Source: CAYJLC01 sp964370735 (lineage in GTDB: Bacteria; Bacillota; Clostridia; Oscillospirales; Butyricicoccaceae). From it: 64,000 nucleotides of DNA. Shown piece after piece: positions 9,373-17,803 of the stretch. Position 1 is the stretch's first letter, and every line of letters starts with the position of its first letter. The notes under the pieces were generated by a model, which made no database searches, had not been told where the DNA came from, and saw only the letters and a program-made list of their open reading frames with translations. Where the stretch lies: positions 1 through 64,000 of the forward strand of contig CAYJLC010000004.1 of the NCBI GenBank assembly GCA_964370735.1. The letters are read 5' to 3'. Both the position numbers and the translations under genes were made by a program.

Positions 9373-9400
9373 TAAACGACCCTATAAAGGGTCGTTTTTT
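9373..9400 (-). terminator. Hairpin terminator after pfkA
   Basis: ACGACCCT and AGGGTCGT form a stem just beyond the pfkA stop codon. The T-run is better on the plus strand than on the minus strand, so on the pfkA strand it may be only moderately efficient. No plus-strand gene runs into it. Confidence 0.65.
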
Positions 9401-9404
9401 AATA

Positions 9405-10373
9405 TTAGTGTGAAATTAATTTTGAAATTTTGTATAGTTTTTCATCTAAATCTTTGTGCATTGATAATCCTTCTTCGATGTCCACGTCAGTAACGTCATT
9501 ATCTCTAAAGCAAATTACACGATTAGATTTACCAGTTAAGATTACGTCAACTGCATAACAACCCATTCTAGTAGCCATAACTCTATCGCGAGCTGTTGGA
9601 GAACCACCACGTTGGATATGACCTAAAATAGTTAAGCGAGTTTCAATACCTGTTTGGTCATGAAGTTGTTCTCTGATTTTTTCAACATTACCAAAACCTT
9701 CGGCAACGATAATAACGTGGTGATTTCTACCTTTGATTTTACCATTACGCATTTTTTCGATGATTGCTTCGATATCAACATCTTGTTCTGGAACTAAAAC
9801 AGCAGTAGCACCAACTGCGATACCAACATTTAATGCTAAGTGACCAGCAGCACGACCCATAACTTCAACAACAGAGCATCTTTCGTGAGATTGCATTGTG
9901 TCAGAAAGTTTATCAATAGCCTCGATTGCAGTATTTTGTGCAGTATCAAAACCGATAGTGTAGTCAGTACAAACGATATCATTATCGATAGTTCCTGGGA
10001 TACCAATTGTAGGAATGCCTTCGCGAGTAAGTGATTGAGCACCTTTGAAAGTACCATCACCACCGATTGCAATAATTGCATCTAGACCTAAGTATTTACA
10101 AGAGTTTACAGCTTTTTGTCTGCCTTCGTCTGTCATAAATTCAAGACATCTTGCAGTATAAAGGATTGTTCCACCTTTTTTAGAAATACCATCAACTGAA
10201 CGTGCATCAAGTTCAATTACATCGCCATTGATAAGACCGTTATAACCACGTCTAATTCCTAAGCATTTAATACCTTTTGCCGTTGCAGCACGAACAACAG
10301 CACGAACAGCCGCGTTCATTCCTGGTGCGTCGCCACCACTTGTAAGAATTCCTATTCTTCTGATGTTTTTCAT
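9405..10373 (-). CDS. pfkA: ATP-dependent 6-phosphofructokinase
   Basis: This 322-residue glycolytic enzyme converts fructose-6-phosphate to fructose-1,6-bisphosphate in the cytoplasm. TSGGDAPGMNA (11-21) is the ATP-binding start. GGDGT (104-108) has the glycine typical of ATP-dependent rather than pyrophosphate-dependent enzymes. GTIDND (127-132) carries the catalytic aspartate. Length is that of bacterial PfkA. The usual GTD after NDI reads CTD, a small deviation. A GGAGGAAATT ribosome site precedes the ATG. It follows a small zinc-ribbon gene by 56 bases. Confidence 0.93.
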   Translation of the reverse strand: MKNIRRIGILTSGGDAPGMNAAVRAVVRAATAKGIKCLGIRRGYNGLINGDVIELDARSVDGISKKGGTILYTARCLEFMTDEGRQKAVNSCKYLGLDAIIAIGGDGTFKGAQSLTREGIPTIGIPGTIDNDIVCTDYTIGFDTAQNTAIEAIDKLSDTMQSHERCSVVEVMGRAAGHLALNVGIAVGATAVLVPEQDVDIEAIIEKMRNGKIKGRNHHVIIVAEGFGNVEKIREQLHDQTGIETRLTILGHIQRGGSPTARDRVMATRMGCYAVDVILTGKSNRVICFRDNDVTDVDIEEGLSMHKDLDEKLYKISKLISH

Positions 10374-10429
10374 AATTTCCTCCAGAATTTGTTTAATGTT
10401 TTATTTTAATTTTTATTGTAGGCTTGGGT

Positions 10430-10630
10430 TTATTTTAGGTTGTTGAAAACAATATCAGTAACATCATTAAATTCAATATAGCCACATTTTTCGCATGTAA
10501 AGCATGTTGAATTTTCATTCATCGGGTGTGTGCTACCTATTTCGTTTAGATGAAAACTGATTTTTTGTTTTACATCGAACAAAAATGAATTATTTTGTTT
10601 TAGTTCTGTTTTGCATTTAGGACAGTTCAT
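10430..10630 (-). CDS. Small zinc-ribbon protein, unknown function
   Basis: This 66-residue protein has CPKC (3-6) near its start and CEKC near residue 47, spaced as a zinc ribbon. A ribosome site AAAGGA precedes the ATG. It is not otherwise recognised. It lies immediately upstream of pfkA on the same strand and may be cotranscribed. Short length and lack of domains beyond the ribbon make function unknown. Confidence 0.6.
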   Translation of the reverse strand: MNCPKCKTELKQNNSFLFDVKQKISFHLNEIGSTHPMNENSTCFTCEKCGYIEFNDVTDIVFNNLK

Positions 10631-10655
10631 ATTTTTTCCTTTTATTAATTATTTA

Positions 10656-10681
10656 TTGTAGGGGCGTTCATTGGACGCCCG
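10656..10681 (+). repeat. Short hairpin repeat, TTGTAGGGG family
   Basis: It begins TTGTAGGGGCGTTC and ends GGACGCCCG, forming a stem GGGCGT/ACGCCC. Near-identical copies lie at 36568-36593, 37845-37869 and 39292-39317, and a reverse-strand variant at 38023-38048. Three of the plus-strand copies, including this one, stand just upstream of a four-hairpin repeat. Confidence 0.85.
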
Positions 10682-10700
10682 TTTGATGTACAATATTAAT

Positions 10701-10800
10701 AATCCTCAGTCACTTCGTGACAGCTCCTTTTAAAAGGAGCCAATGCGTGAGCCTCATTTTGTAAAGGAGGTGGCAAACCGAAAGGTTTGACGGAGGATTG
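10701..10800 (+). repeat. Four-hairpin dispersed repeat, copy A
   Basis: AATCCTC at the left end pairs with GAGGATT at the right end. Inside are four hairpins in order: GTCAC-TTC-GTGAC, GCTCCTTTTAAAAGGAGC, a CCTC...GAGG stem, and CAAACC-GAAA-GGTTTG. Related copies lie at 30315-30422, 36644-36744 and 37917-38013. No open reading frame or transposase is associated. Confidence 0.85.
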
Positions 10801-10826
10801 TGATACAAAATATTATTGAATGGCTT

Positions 10827-10868
10827 GATGAAATAAAATAAGCAAAACACTTCGTGTTTTAAATTGCT
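10827..10868 (+). repeat. 42-bp direct repeat, first copy
   Basis: Exactly the same 42 bases recur at 10903-10944. Each contains the small hairpin AAAACAC-TTC-GTGTTTT. Both lie downstream of dnaE in the 344-bp gap 10631-10974, which holds only repeats. Confidence 0.85.
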
Positions 10869-10902
10869 CTGCACCTATCTTATTATATCTCCACTTCGTT
10901 AC

Positions 10903-10944
10903 GATGAAATAAAATAAGCAAAACACTTCGTGTTTTAAATTGCT
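10903..10944 (+). repeat. 42-bp direct repeat, second copy
   Basis: It is identical to 10827-10868, at a 76-base offset. A further perfect 20-base palindrome (10955-10974) separates it from the dnaE stop codon. Confidence 0.85.
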
Positions 10945-10974
10945 ACGCAATTTTGATAGTTTTTAAAAACTATC

Positions 10975-13900
10975 CTATTTTATTATAACATTTTTTTCGC
11001 CAAATACAAGCCTTAATTTCATTAACATTTTTGCATTTGATGTAACTCTAAATTTTCTTGGTAAAAGCACTCGTTTATTTTGTCCTTCGATATATAAAAC
11101 TACATCTAAATCACCGTGAAAATCGGCGGTTATATCACTTATCTTTTCGGTGATTTCTTTAATATCTTCGCTTTCTCCAGCCTCTATTTTCACCCACAAA
11201 CGCTTGTTTTGTGGCTTTTCATAAACTTTTTCGTATGACTTTTCCGATTTATCCTGTAAAAATAAATCGATATATTCGCGAGTTAATGGCTTTATATCAT
11301 TGCAAATTAATTTTGGTGCTTCGTCTTCTCTTGCATTAATTTTTCCCTTTAATACAACAGGCACATCGGCTTTAATATAGGCACCATTTTGCTCTAGAAC
11401 ACGAGAAAAAACAATTCCCTCGATAGTCCCTGTTAAATCTTCAAGATTTATATATGCCATAGTGGTATTTTTCTTTGTTATTTGAGTTCTAGCAGTAGAA
11501 ATTACTCCTGCAATAACTACGTCCATATTGTCTTTATATTTTGTGCTGTCGTGGGCTAAATCGTCGACAATATCAAATATTTTTGCGATTTTTTCATTGA
11601 AAATAAGTTCGTCATATTCGTTTAATGGATGTCCAGAAAGATAAATCCCACTCATTTCTTTTTCCATTTTTAGCATATCTTTTTTGTCGTATTCCCTCGC
11701 ATTTGGGATTTCGAGTTGGTCAACGTTTTCTTCGCCACCTAGGGAAAATAAATCGATTTGACCTTCGATATTTTTGCGTTTTGTTTTAGAAATATCGTCT
11801 AAAGCTACTTCGTGGACTTGCATAAGAGATGCTCTTGTGTGGCCAAATTCATCGAATGCACCACATTTAATAAGCGACTCTACTGCTCGTTTATTTAAGT
11901 CATAAAGATACATTCTATCTAGAAATTCACCAAAAGACTTAAATTTTCCGTTTAAATTTCGCTCATAGACTAGTTTTTCAATGAAATTTCTGCCGACATT
12001 TTTAATAGCAACAAGTCCAAAACGAATATCTTCGCCAGACACTGTAAATGTCGCATTTGATTCATTTATAGACGGAACAAGCGTTTTTATACCCATTTCT
12101 TTACACGCATTTATATATTCTGATACTTTTGACGATGAATCTAGCACAGAAGTTAAAAGTGCTGCCATATATTCTTTCGGATAGTGGCATTTAAGGTATG
12201 CTGTTTGGTATGAAATAAACGCATAAGACACTGCGTGCGCTTTGTTAAAAGCATAGTTTGCGAAGTCTAAAATTTCGTCGAAAATTTCATTTGCTATTTT
12301 TTCCGACACACCATTTTTCACACAACCGATGATATTTTCTTCTTCGCTACCAAAAACAAAAGTGTCTTTTTCTTTGGCTAAGGCATCAAATTTTTTCTTA
12401 CTCATCGCACGTCGTACCATATCGGCCTTTCCTAAAGAATAGCCAGCAAGTCGTCTGAAAACTTCCATAACTTGCTCTTGATATACGATACAACCATAAG
12501 TTACGCCCAAAATTTCTTTAAGCATTTCGTGTTTATAGGTAACTTCCGTCGGATTATGTCTGCCTTTAATATATCTCGGAATAGACTGCATAGGACCTGG
12601 ACGATAAAGTGCCACAACGGCAGTGATATCCTCGATAGATGTCGGTTTTAAGCCTTTTACGACATTTGTGATACCTGTGCTTTCAAGCTGGAACACGCCC
12701 TCTGTTTTTCCGAGCGAAAGCATATCGAAAGTAGCCTTGTCGTCAAACGGAATTCCCTCTAAAGTAAAATCAGGCGTGTGCTTGTTTATATTTATAACAG
12801 CATCGTGAAGAACAGTTAAGTTACGAAGTCCTAGAAAATCCATTTTAAGAAGTCCGAGTTCTTCAAGCGTGGTCATAGGGAACTGAGTTACAATTTGCTC
12901 GTCATTTTTAGCCAAAGGAACATGATTAAAAACAGCATCTTTTGTTATAACAACACCGGCAGCATGGGTCGAGGCGTGTCTAGGCATACCCTCAAGTGCT
13001 GTTGCAGTGTCGATTAAATTTTTAATTGTGTCATCACTATCATAAGCCATTTTCAGCTCACGCGACACATCTAAAGCACGCGTAAGTGTCATTCCAAGTT
13101 CAGTTGGTATCATTTTTGCAACTTTATCGACATCTGCATACGGAATGTTAAGCGCTCGTCCAACATCGCGAATTGCAGCGCGCGCAGCCATAGTTCCAAA
13201 AGTTACAATTTGTGCAACCTTATCTTTTCCGTATTTTTCATTAACATAATCGATAACTTTTGAACGATTTACATAGCAAAAGTCGATATCGATATCGGGC
13301 ATAGAAATACGTTCTGGGTTTAAAAATCGCTCGAAATATAGCGAGTATTTCACAGGGTCGATATCGGTGATTTTTAATACATACGCTACCATAGCACCCG
13401 CCGCCGAACCCCTACCAGGGCCTACTGGGATACCATTATTTTTAGCATACATAATAAAGTCAGAAACTATCAGAAAATAGTCGACAAAGCCCATTTTTTC
13501 AATCATTTCGATTTCAAAATCAAGCCTTTCCACATATTGTTCATAAGTATCTGGAAAACGTTCTTTTAGTCCATCAAAGCATAATTTTCTAAAATATTCG
13601 TTTGGTGTAAATTCTTTTGGCACATCAAATTCTGGTAGGTGATAATGTCCAAATTCAAAATCTACATTACATTTTTCGGCAATTTTCGCCGTATTATCGA
13701 GCGCTTCTAGGTGGTGGGGGAAAGTTTCTGCCATTTCATCATAAGATTTTAGATAAAACTGGTCAGTTTCAAACTCCATTTTCGAAGGGTCATCGACAGT
13801 TCTGCCCATTTGAATGCACATTAAAACCTTTTGGTTATAGCTATCTTTTCGGTTAAGATAATGCACATCGTTTGTGGCAACTAGTGGAATGCCTGTTTCG

Positions 13901-14493
13901 CGAGATATTTTAATAATATCCCTGTTCATTATTTGCTGTTCTTTGATGCCATGGTCTTGAATTTCCAGATAAAAATTGCCTTCGCCAAAGATTTCATTAA
14001 ATTCTAAAGCGGCATTTTTTGCATCTTCATAGCGATTTTGCAAAATAAGACGCGGAATGCTTCCAGCAAGACACGCAGAAAGTCCGATTAACCCTTCTGA
14101 ATGTTTTCTAAGATGCTCCATATCAATCCTTGGGCGATTATAAAAACCATTCACATAGGCATCAGACACTAAATTCATTAAATTTTGATAGCCGATATTA
14201 TTTTTACAAAGAAGAACCAAATGGTTATTAACATTGTCGATTTCATACACTTTATCAGTGTTTTTTCTCGGCGCAACATAAACTTCTGAGCCGATAATCG
14301 GTTTTATGCCTTCATTTTTACAAGCCCTATAAAAATCGATAACACCATACATAACACCATGGTCGGTGATTGCAACAGCATCTTGTCCGAGTTCTTTACA
14401 GCGCTTTGGCAGATTTTTTATTCGACAAGCACCATCTAGCAAGCTAAATTCAGTATGCAGATGCAGATGTACAAATTTTTTTGTATTTTCCAT
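10975..14493 (-). CDS. dnaE: DNA polymerase III alpha subunit
   Basis: This 1172-residue replicative polymerase subunit begins with a PHP domain (HLHLHTEFSLLDG at 9-21). It carries the catalytic aspartates in PDIDIDF (Asp400, 402, 404), a helix-hairpin-helix region and a C-terminal OB fold (about 990-1080: DVVIAGVISTARTQ, LEDLTGTIEGIVF). Length and order fit DnaE rather than the Gram-positive PolC, which would be elsewhere. The start ATG follows TAGGAAAC. It ends next to a repeat-rich gap and probably follows the upstream 161-residue gene in one transcript, 11 bases apart. Confidence 0.95.
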   Translation of the reverse strand: MENTKKFVHLHLHTEFSLLDGACRIKNLPKRCKELGQDAVAITDHGVMYGVIDFYRACKNEGIKPIIGSEVYVAPRKNTDKVYEIDNVNNHLVLLCKNNIGYQNLMNLVSDAYVNGFYNRPRIDMEHLRKHSEGLIGLSACLAGSIPRLILQNRYEDAKNAALEFNEIFGEGNFYLEIQDHGIKEQQIMNRDIIKISRETGIPLVATNDVHYLNRKDSYNQKVLMCIQMGRTVDDPSKMEFETDQFYLKSYDEMAETFPHHLEALDNTAKIAEKCNVDFEFGHYHLPEFDVPKEFTPNEYFRKLCFDGLKERFPDTYEQYVERLDFEIEMIEKMGFVDYFLIVSDFIMYAKNNGIPVGPGRGSAAGAMVAYVLKITDIDPVKYSLYFERFLNPERISMPDIDIDFCYVNRSKVIDYVNEKYGKDKVAQIVTFGTMAARAAIRDVGRALNIPYADVDKVAKMIPTELGMTLTRALDVSRELKMAYDSDDTIKNLIDTATALEGMPRHASTHAAGVVITKDAVFNHVPLAKNDEQIVTQFPMTTLEELGLLKMDFLGLRNLTVLHDAVININKHTPDFTLEGIPFDDKATFDMLSLGKTEGVFQLESTGITNVVKGLKPTSIEDITAVVALYRPGPMQSIPRYIKGRHNPTEVTYKHEMLKEILGVTYGCIVYQEQVMEVFRRLAGYSLGKADMVRRAMSKKKFDALAKEKDTFVFGSEEENIIGCVKNGVSEKIANEIFDEILDFANYAFNKAHAVSYAFISYQTAYLKCHYPKEYMAALLTSVLDSSSKVSEYINACKEMGIKTLVPSINESNATFTVSGEDIRFGLVAIKNVGRNFIEKLVYERNLNGKFKSFGEFLDRMYLYDLNKRAVESLIKCGAFDEFGHTRASLMQVHEVALDDISKTKRKNIEGQIDLFSLGGEENVDQLEIPNAREYDKKDMLKMEKEMSGIYLSGHPLNEYDELIFNEKIAKIFDIVDDLAHDSTKYKDNMDVVIAGVISTARTQITKKNTTMAYINLEDLTGTIEGIVFSRVLEQNGAYIKADVPVVLKGKINAREDEAPKLICNDIKPLTREYIDLFLQDKSEKSYEKVYEKPQNKRLWVKIEAGESEDIKEITEKISDITADFHGDLDVVLYIEGQNKRVLLPRKFRVTSNAKMLMKLRLVFGEKNVIIK

Positions 14494-14504
14494 AAAGTTT
14501 CCTA

Positions 14505-14990
14505 TTAATCTTTATCTATATAAGATGTTTTTGAGATGTTTTCCATTAATTTATCGAGTTCATATTGATTTTCGATGCCTTTGTCGTTATGTTTTGACAC
14601 TGAATATGAGATAGTCATCGATATTATAAGAGCAAGAGGTAGCACAAGCATATATAAAAATGTGTCACCTGAGTTGTCAAGAAAAACCAAAAGAATCGTA
14701 ATAAGTATAACAATAACAGCAAGAAAAGCACCAAAAGGGCTTACGCTACCGTAAAATTGCTTATATTTTATCGAGGTTTCACCATTTTTTTTGCTGATAA
14801 CACCCCAAAGTTCATTATTATAATAATAGTATTTTCTAAAAAATTCTTCTTCTCTTATATATTGCACATAAAATAAACTTCCAATCGTAAAGCCTACAAA
14901 TCTATCGTCAAATATTGCAAATAAGCTTGAAAAATTGTCTTTTAAATCGCGTTTTAGCTCTTGTTTAGTTTTTTTGGTTGTAAAATTCAT
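14505..14990 (-). CDS. Hypothetical membrane protein
   Basis: This 161-residue protein is not recognised. The N-terminal ~85 residues are soluble and rich in charged and aromatic residues. Two hydrophobic segments follow (about 90-108 and 114-132), then a charged C-terminus. An AAGGAGAT ribosome site supports the ATG. It lies 11 bases upstream of dnaE and 45 bases downstream of rsmG on the same strand. No function is proposed. Confidence 0.6.
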   Translation of the reverse strand: MNFTTKKTKQELKRDLKDNFSSLFAIFDDRFVGFTIGSLFYVQYIREEEFFRKYYYYNNELWGVISKKNGETSIKYKQFYGSVSPFGAFLAVIVILITILLVFLDNSGDTFLYMLVLPLALIISMTISYSVSKHNDKGIENQYELDKLMENISKTSYIDKD

Positions 14991-15035
14991 AAATAATCTC
15001 CTTTTTTGCGAGAGAATGATTGGTTTTACTTGAGT

Positions 15036-15746
15036 TTAAAGAGGCTTTGATTTAATTTGATTAAATTTTCGTGGGAATTTTTTATTTGTGTTTGCGATTT
15101 TTGTGATAACGACAATTCTGTGCGTAATGTCAGTCATCGGGATGTCATAGTCATAGATATCTTCAATCATTCCACCAAGTTTTTCGATAGCTTCGTGCGA
15201 TTGCTCGATTTCTTCGTTGGTATTCACGCTTTTATATGCATAAAATGTTCCACCTTCTTTTACAAATGGCAGACATAATTCTGCTAAAACAGATAGGGGA
15301 GCAACAGCGCGCGACACTGCGATATCAAATTTTTCGCGATATTTTCCTTTATGAGCAAGTTCTTCGGCTCTAGCGTGAATAGCCTCGAAATTTTTAAAAT
15401 CTTTTCCGTATTCCGATAAAAAGTTAATTCTTTTTGCCAAACTGTCAACCATAGTAAGCTGAATGCTTTGCATATAAATTTTTAAAGGCATAGATGGAAA
15501 ACCAGCGCCACAACCGACATCGATGATTCTTTGGTTGTCTAAATGGTCTAGTTCGTGCAAAATTAAGCTGTCTAAGATGTGCTTTGTTGCAAAATCGAAA
15601 TGGTCGGTTATTGCAGTTAAATCAATGTCTTCGTTCTTTATTAGCACTTTATCACAAAAATCCACAAGTTTATCCACAACCTGTGGACGAGGAGAAAGCT
15701 CCCACTCTATTAAACCTTTTTCGATAGTTTCTTTTAAAATACTCAT
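15036..15746 (-). CDS. rsmG: 16S rRNA (guanine-527-N7)-methyltransferase
   Basis: This 236-residue Rossmann-fold methyltransferase has the S-adenosylmethionine motif IIDVGCGAGFPSMPLKI (about 69-85), diagnostic of RsmG/GidB. It methylates G527 of 16S rRNA. It lies one base beyond the stop of mnmG, the conserved mnmG-rsmG arrangement of many bacteria. Length is normal for the family. The lysine/arginine-rich tail is unremarkable. Confidence 0.93.
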   Translation of the reverse strand: MSILKETIEKGLIEWELSPRPQVVDKLVDFCDKVLIKNEDIDLTAITDHFDFATKHILDSLILHELDHLDNQRIIDVGCGAGFPSMPLKIYMQSIQLTMVDSLAKRINFLSEYGKDFKNFEAIHARAEELAHKGKYREKFDIAVSRAVAPLSVLAELCLPFVKEGGTFYAYKSVNTNEEIEQSHEAIEKLGGMIEDIYDYDIPMTDITHRIVVITKIANTNKKFPRKFNQIKSKPL

Positions 15747-15747
15747 A

Positions 15748-17631
15748 TTAATTCCCCTTATTTGACGATAAAAATACCATTAAAGCAGTCACATCTGAAG
15801 GATTTACGCCAGATATACGCGATGCTTGACCGAAATTTATCGGACGGATTTTGTCGAGTTTTTGTCTTGCTTCCACGCGTAGAGTTTCGATAGATAAATA
15901 ATCAAGCCCCTCTGGAATAGCGCGACTTTCCATTTTCTTAAAATCTTCGGCATCTTTTAGCTGTCTATCGATGTATCCTTGATATTTCACGCGAATTTCT
16001 GCCTGTTCTGTCACTTCAAGTGGTAGTTCTGGGCGATTTTTATCTAGTTTTGCTAAAAAATCATAAGTCACTTCTGGACGTTTTAAAAGCTCTGTAAGCC
16101 TTGCACCAGTTTTAAGTGCTGTGCTACCGATTTCGGCTAAAACACTGTTAACTTCTTCGGTGTTTGACACTGTGGTTTTATGCAGTCTTGCAATTTCTTC
16201 TTCCACGCGAGTGTATTTATCAAGAGTTTTTTGCAGTCTTTCGTCAGAGTTTAATAAAACCCTGTTTCCAAGTGGAACTAATCTCTCGTCGGCATTGTCT
16301 TGACGTAAAATTAAGCGATATTCAGACCTTGAAGTCATCATTCTATATGGTTCGTTTGTGCCACGAGTTACTAAATCGTCGATTAAAGTTCCAATATATC
16401 CGTCTGTACGCTTTAAAACAAGCGATTCCTTGCCTAAAATCTTCATAGATGCATTGATTCCAGCCATTAAACCTAAAGCGCCAGCTTCTTCATAGCCAGA
16501 TGTTCCACAAAATTGCCCACCGGCATATAAACCAGCGACTTTTTTTGTTTCAAGTGTAGGTTTTAGCTCTAAAGGGTCGATGCAATCGTACTCAATAGCA
16601 TAAGCCGGACGCATAACTTCAACATTAGAAAGGCCTTCAACAGTTCTCATCATTTCAAGCTGAACATCTTCTGGAAGCGAAGACGACATACCTTGAACAT
16701 AGATTTCATGCGTGGTTAATCCCATAGGTTCGATGAAAAGTTGGTGACGAGGTTTGTCGGCAAAACGCACGATTTTATCTTCGATAGAAGGGCAATAACG
16801 CGGGCCAATTCCTTCGATTTTACCAGAATAAAGTGGTGAACGATGCAGATTATTATTTATAACTTCGTGAGTTTTTTCATTGGTATAAGTTAAGTAACAC
16901 GCGACTTTATTTTCTGGTTTATTAACGGTTTCAAATGAAAATGGAACGACTTTTTCGTCGCCTTCTTGGATTTCCATTTTGCTATAATCAATGCTTCTCG
17001 CGTGGACTCTAGCTGGAGTTCCTGTCTTAAAACGCATTAAATTTAAACCTAAATCAAGCAAACTATCCGAAAGTGCACCTGTCGCGAACATTCCGTCTGG
17101 GCCACCGTCTGTAATCATATCGCCGATGATAATTTTCCCTTTTAGGAAAGTTCCGGTCGCAATAATTGCAGCTTTTACATTATAAACAGCTCCAGTTTTG
17201 CATAAAACACCAGTAACTTCGCCGTTTTCAGTGATAATTTCAACAACTTCGTTTTGTTTTAGATGCAAATTTTCTTGGTCTTCCATAACTTGTTTCATAT
17301 ATTTTCTATACTCATCGCGGTCGGCTTGTGCACGCAAAGAATGCACAGCAGGGCCTTTGCCTTTGTTAAGCATACGATATTGTATACACGCATTGTCGGC
17401 AGAAATGCCCATTTGACCACCTAAAGCATCGATTTCGCGCACTAAATGACCTTTTGCAGTGCCACCGATAGCAGGATTACAAGGCATATTTGCAACAGCA
17501 TCTAAATTCACAGTAAAACATACTGTTTTAAGTCCTATTCTAGCGGCGGCCAAAGCAGCTTCGCAGCCAGCATGACCAGCACCGATTACTGCGACATCAA
17601 AATCGCCAGCATTAAATTTTTGCATATTCAT
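15748..17631 (-). CDS. mnmG: tRNA uridine-5-carboxymethylaminomethyl modification enzyme
   Basis: This 627-residue FAD enzyme works with MnmE to modify the wobble uridine of several tRNAs. It shows the dinucleotide-binding motif VIGAGHAGCEAALAAARIG near the N-terminus and the family blocks NPAIGGTAKGHLV and GTSGYEEAGALGLMAG. Length is standard. It is the first gene of an operon with rsmG, driven by a good sigma-A promoter about 75 bases upstream. mnmE is not in the window. Confidence 0.95.
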   Translation of the reverse strand: MNMQKFNAGDFDVAVIGAGHAGCEAALAAARIGLKTVCFTVNLDAVANMPCNPAIGGTAKGHLVREIDALGGQMGISADNACIQYRMLNKGKGPAVHSLRAQADRDEYRKYMKQVMEDQENLHLKQNEVVEIITENGEVTGVLCKTGAVYNVKAAIIATGTFLKGKIIIGDMITDGGPDGMFATGALSDSLLDLGLNLMRFKTGTPARVHARSIDYSKMEIQEGDEKVVPFSFETVNKPENKVACYLTYTNEKTHEVINNNLHRSPLYSGKIEGIGPRYCPSIEDKIVRFADKPRHQLFIEPMGLTTHEIYVQGMSSSLPEDVQLEMMRTVEGLSNVEVMRPAYAIEYDCIDPLELKPTLETKKVAGLYAGGQFCGTSGYEEAGALGLMAGINASMKILGKESLVLKRTDGYIGTLIDDLVTRGTNEPYRMMTSRSEYRLILRQDNADERLVPLGNRVLLNSDERLQKTLDKYTRVEEEIARLHKTTVSNTEEVNSVLAEIGSTALKTGARLTELLKRPEVTYDFLAKLDKNRPELPLEVTEQAEIRVKYQGYIDRQLKDAEDFKKMESRAIPEGLDYLSIETLRVEARQKLDKIRPINFGQASRISGVNPSDVTALMVFLSSNKGN

Positions 17632-17705
17632 TCTCCGTATCTATTAATTTGTCGACAAAGCGACTGAGGATATATTTTACATACCTTAAAATATCAATTA
17701 TTTTA

Positions 17706-17734
17706 ATTATATCAAATTTAACACTTTTTTTCAA
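17706..17734 (-). promoter_or_regulatory. Sigma-A promoter of mnmG-rsmG
   Basis: On the minus strand TTGAAA (17729-17734) and TATAAT (17706-17711) are separated by 17 bases, reading toward mnmG. Confidence 0.8.
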
Positions 17735-17742
17735 CTATGAAC

Positions 17743-17771
17743 TTGTAAATTTTATAAATTAATGTTATTAT
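17743..17771 (+). promoter_or_regulatory. Sigma-A promoter of the radical SAM gene
   Basis: TTGTAA (17743-17748) and TATTAT (17766-17771) with a 17-base spacer read toward the gene at 17804. It is divergent from the mnmG promoter, with eight bases between the two -35 boxes. Confidence 0.7.
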
Positions 17772-17803
17772 AAAAGTAATATTTATTTAGAAAGACTGAT
17801 TTT

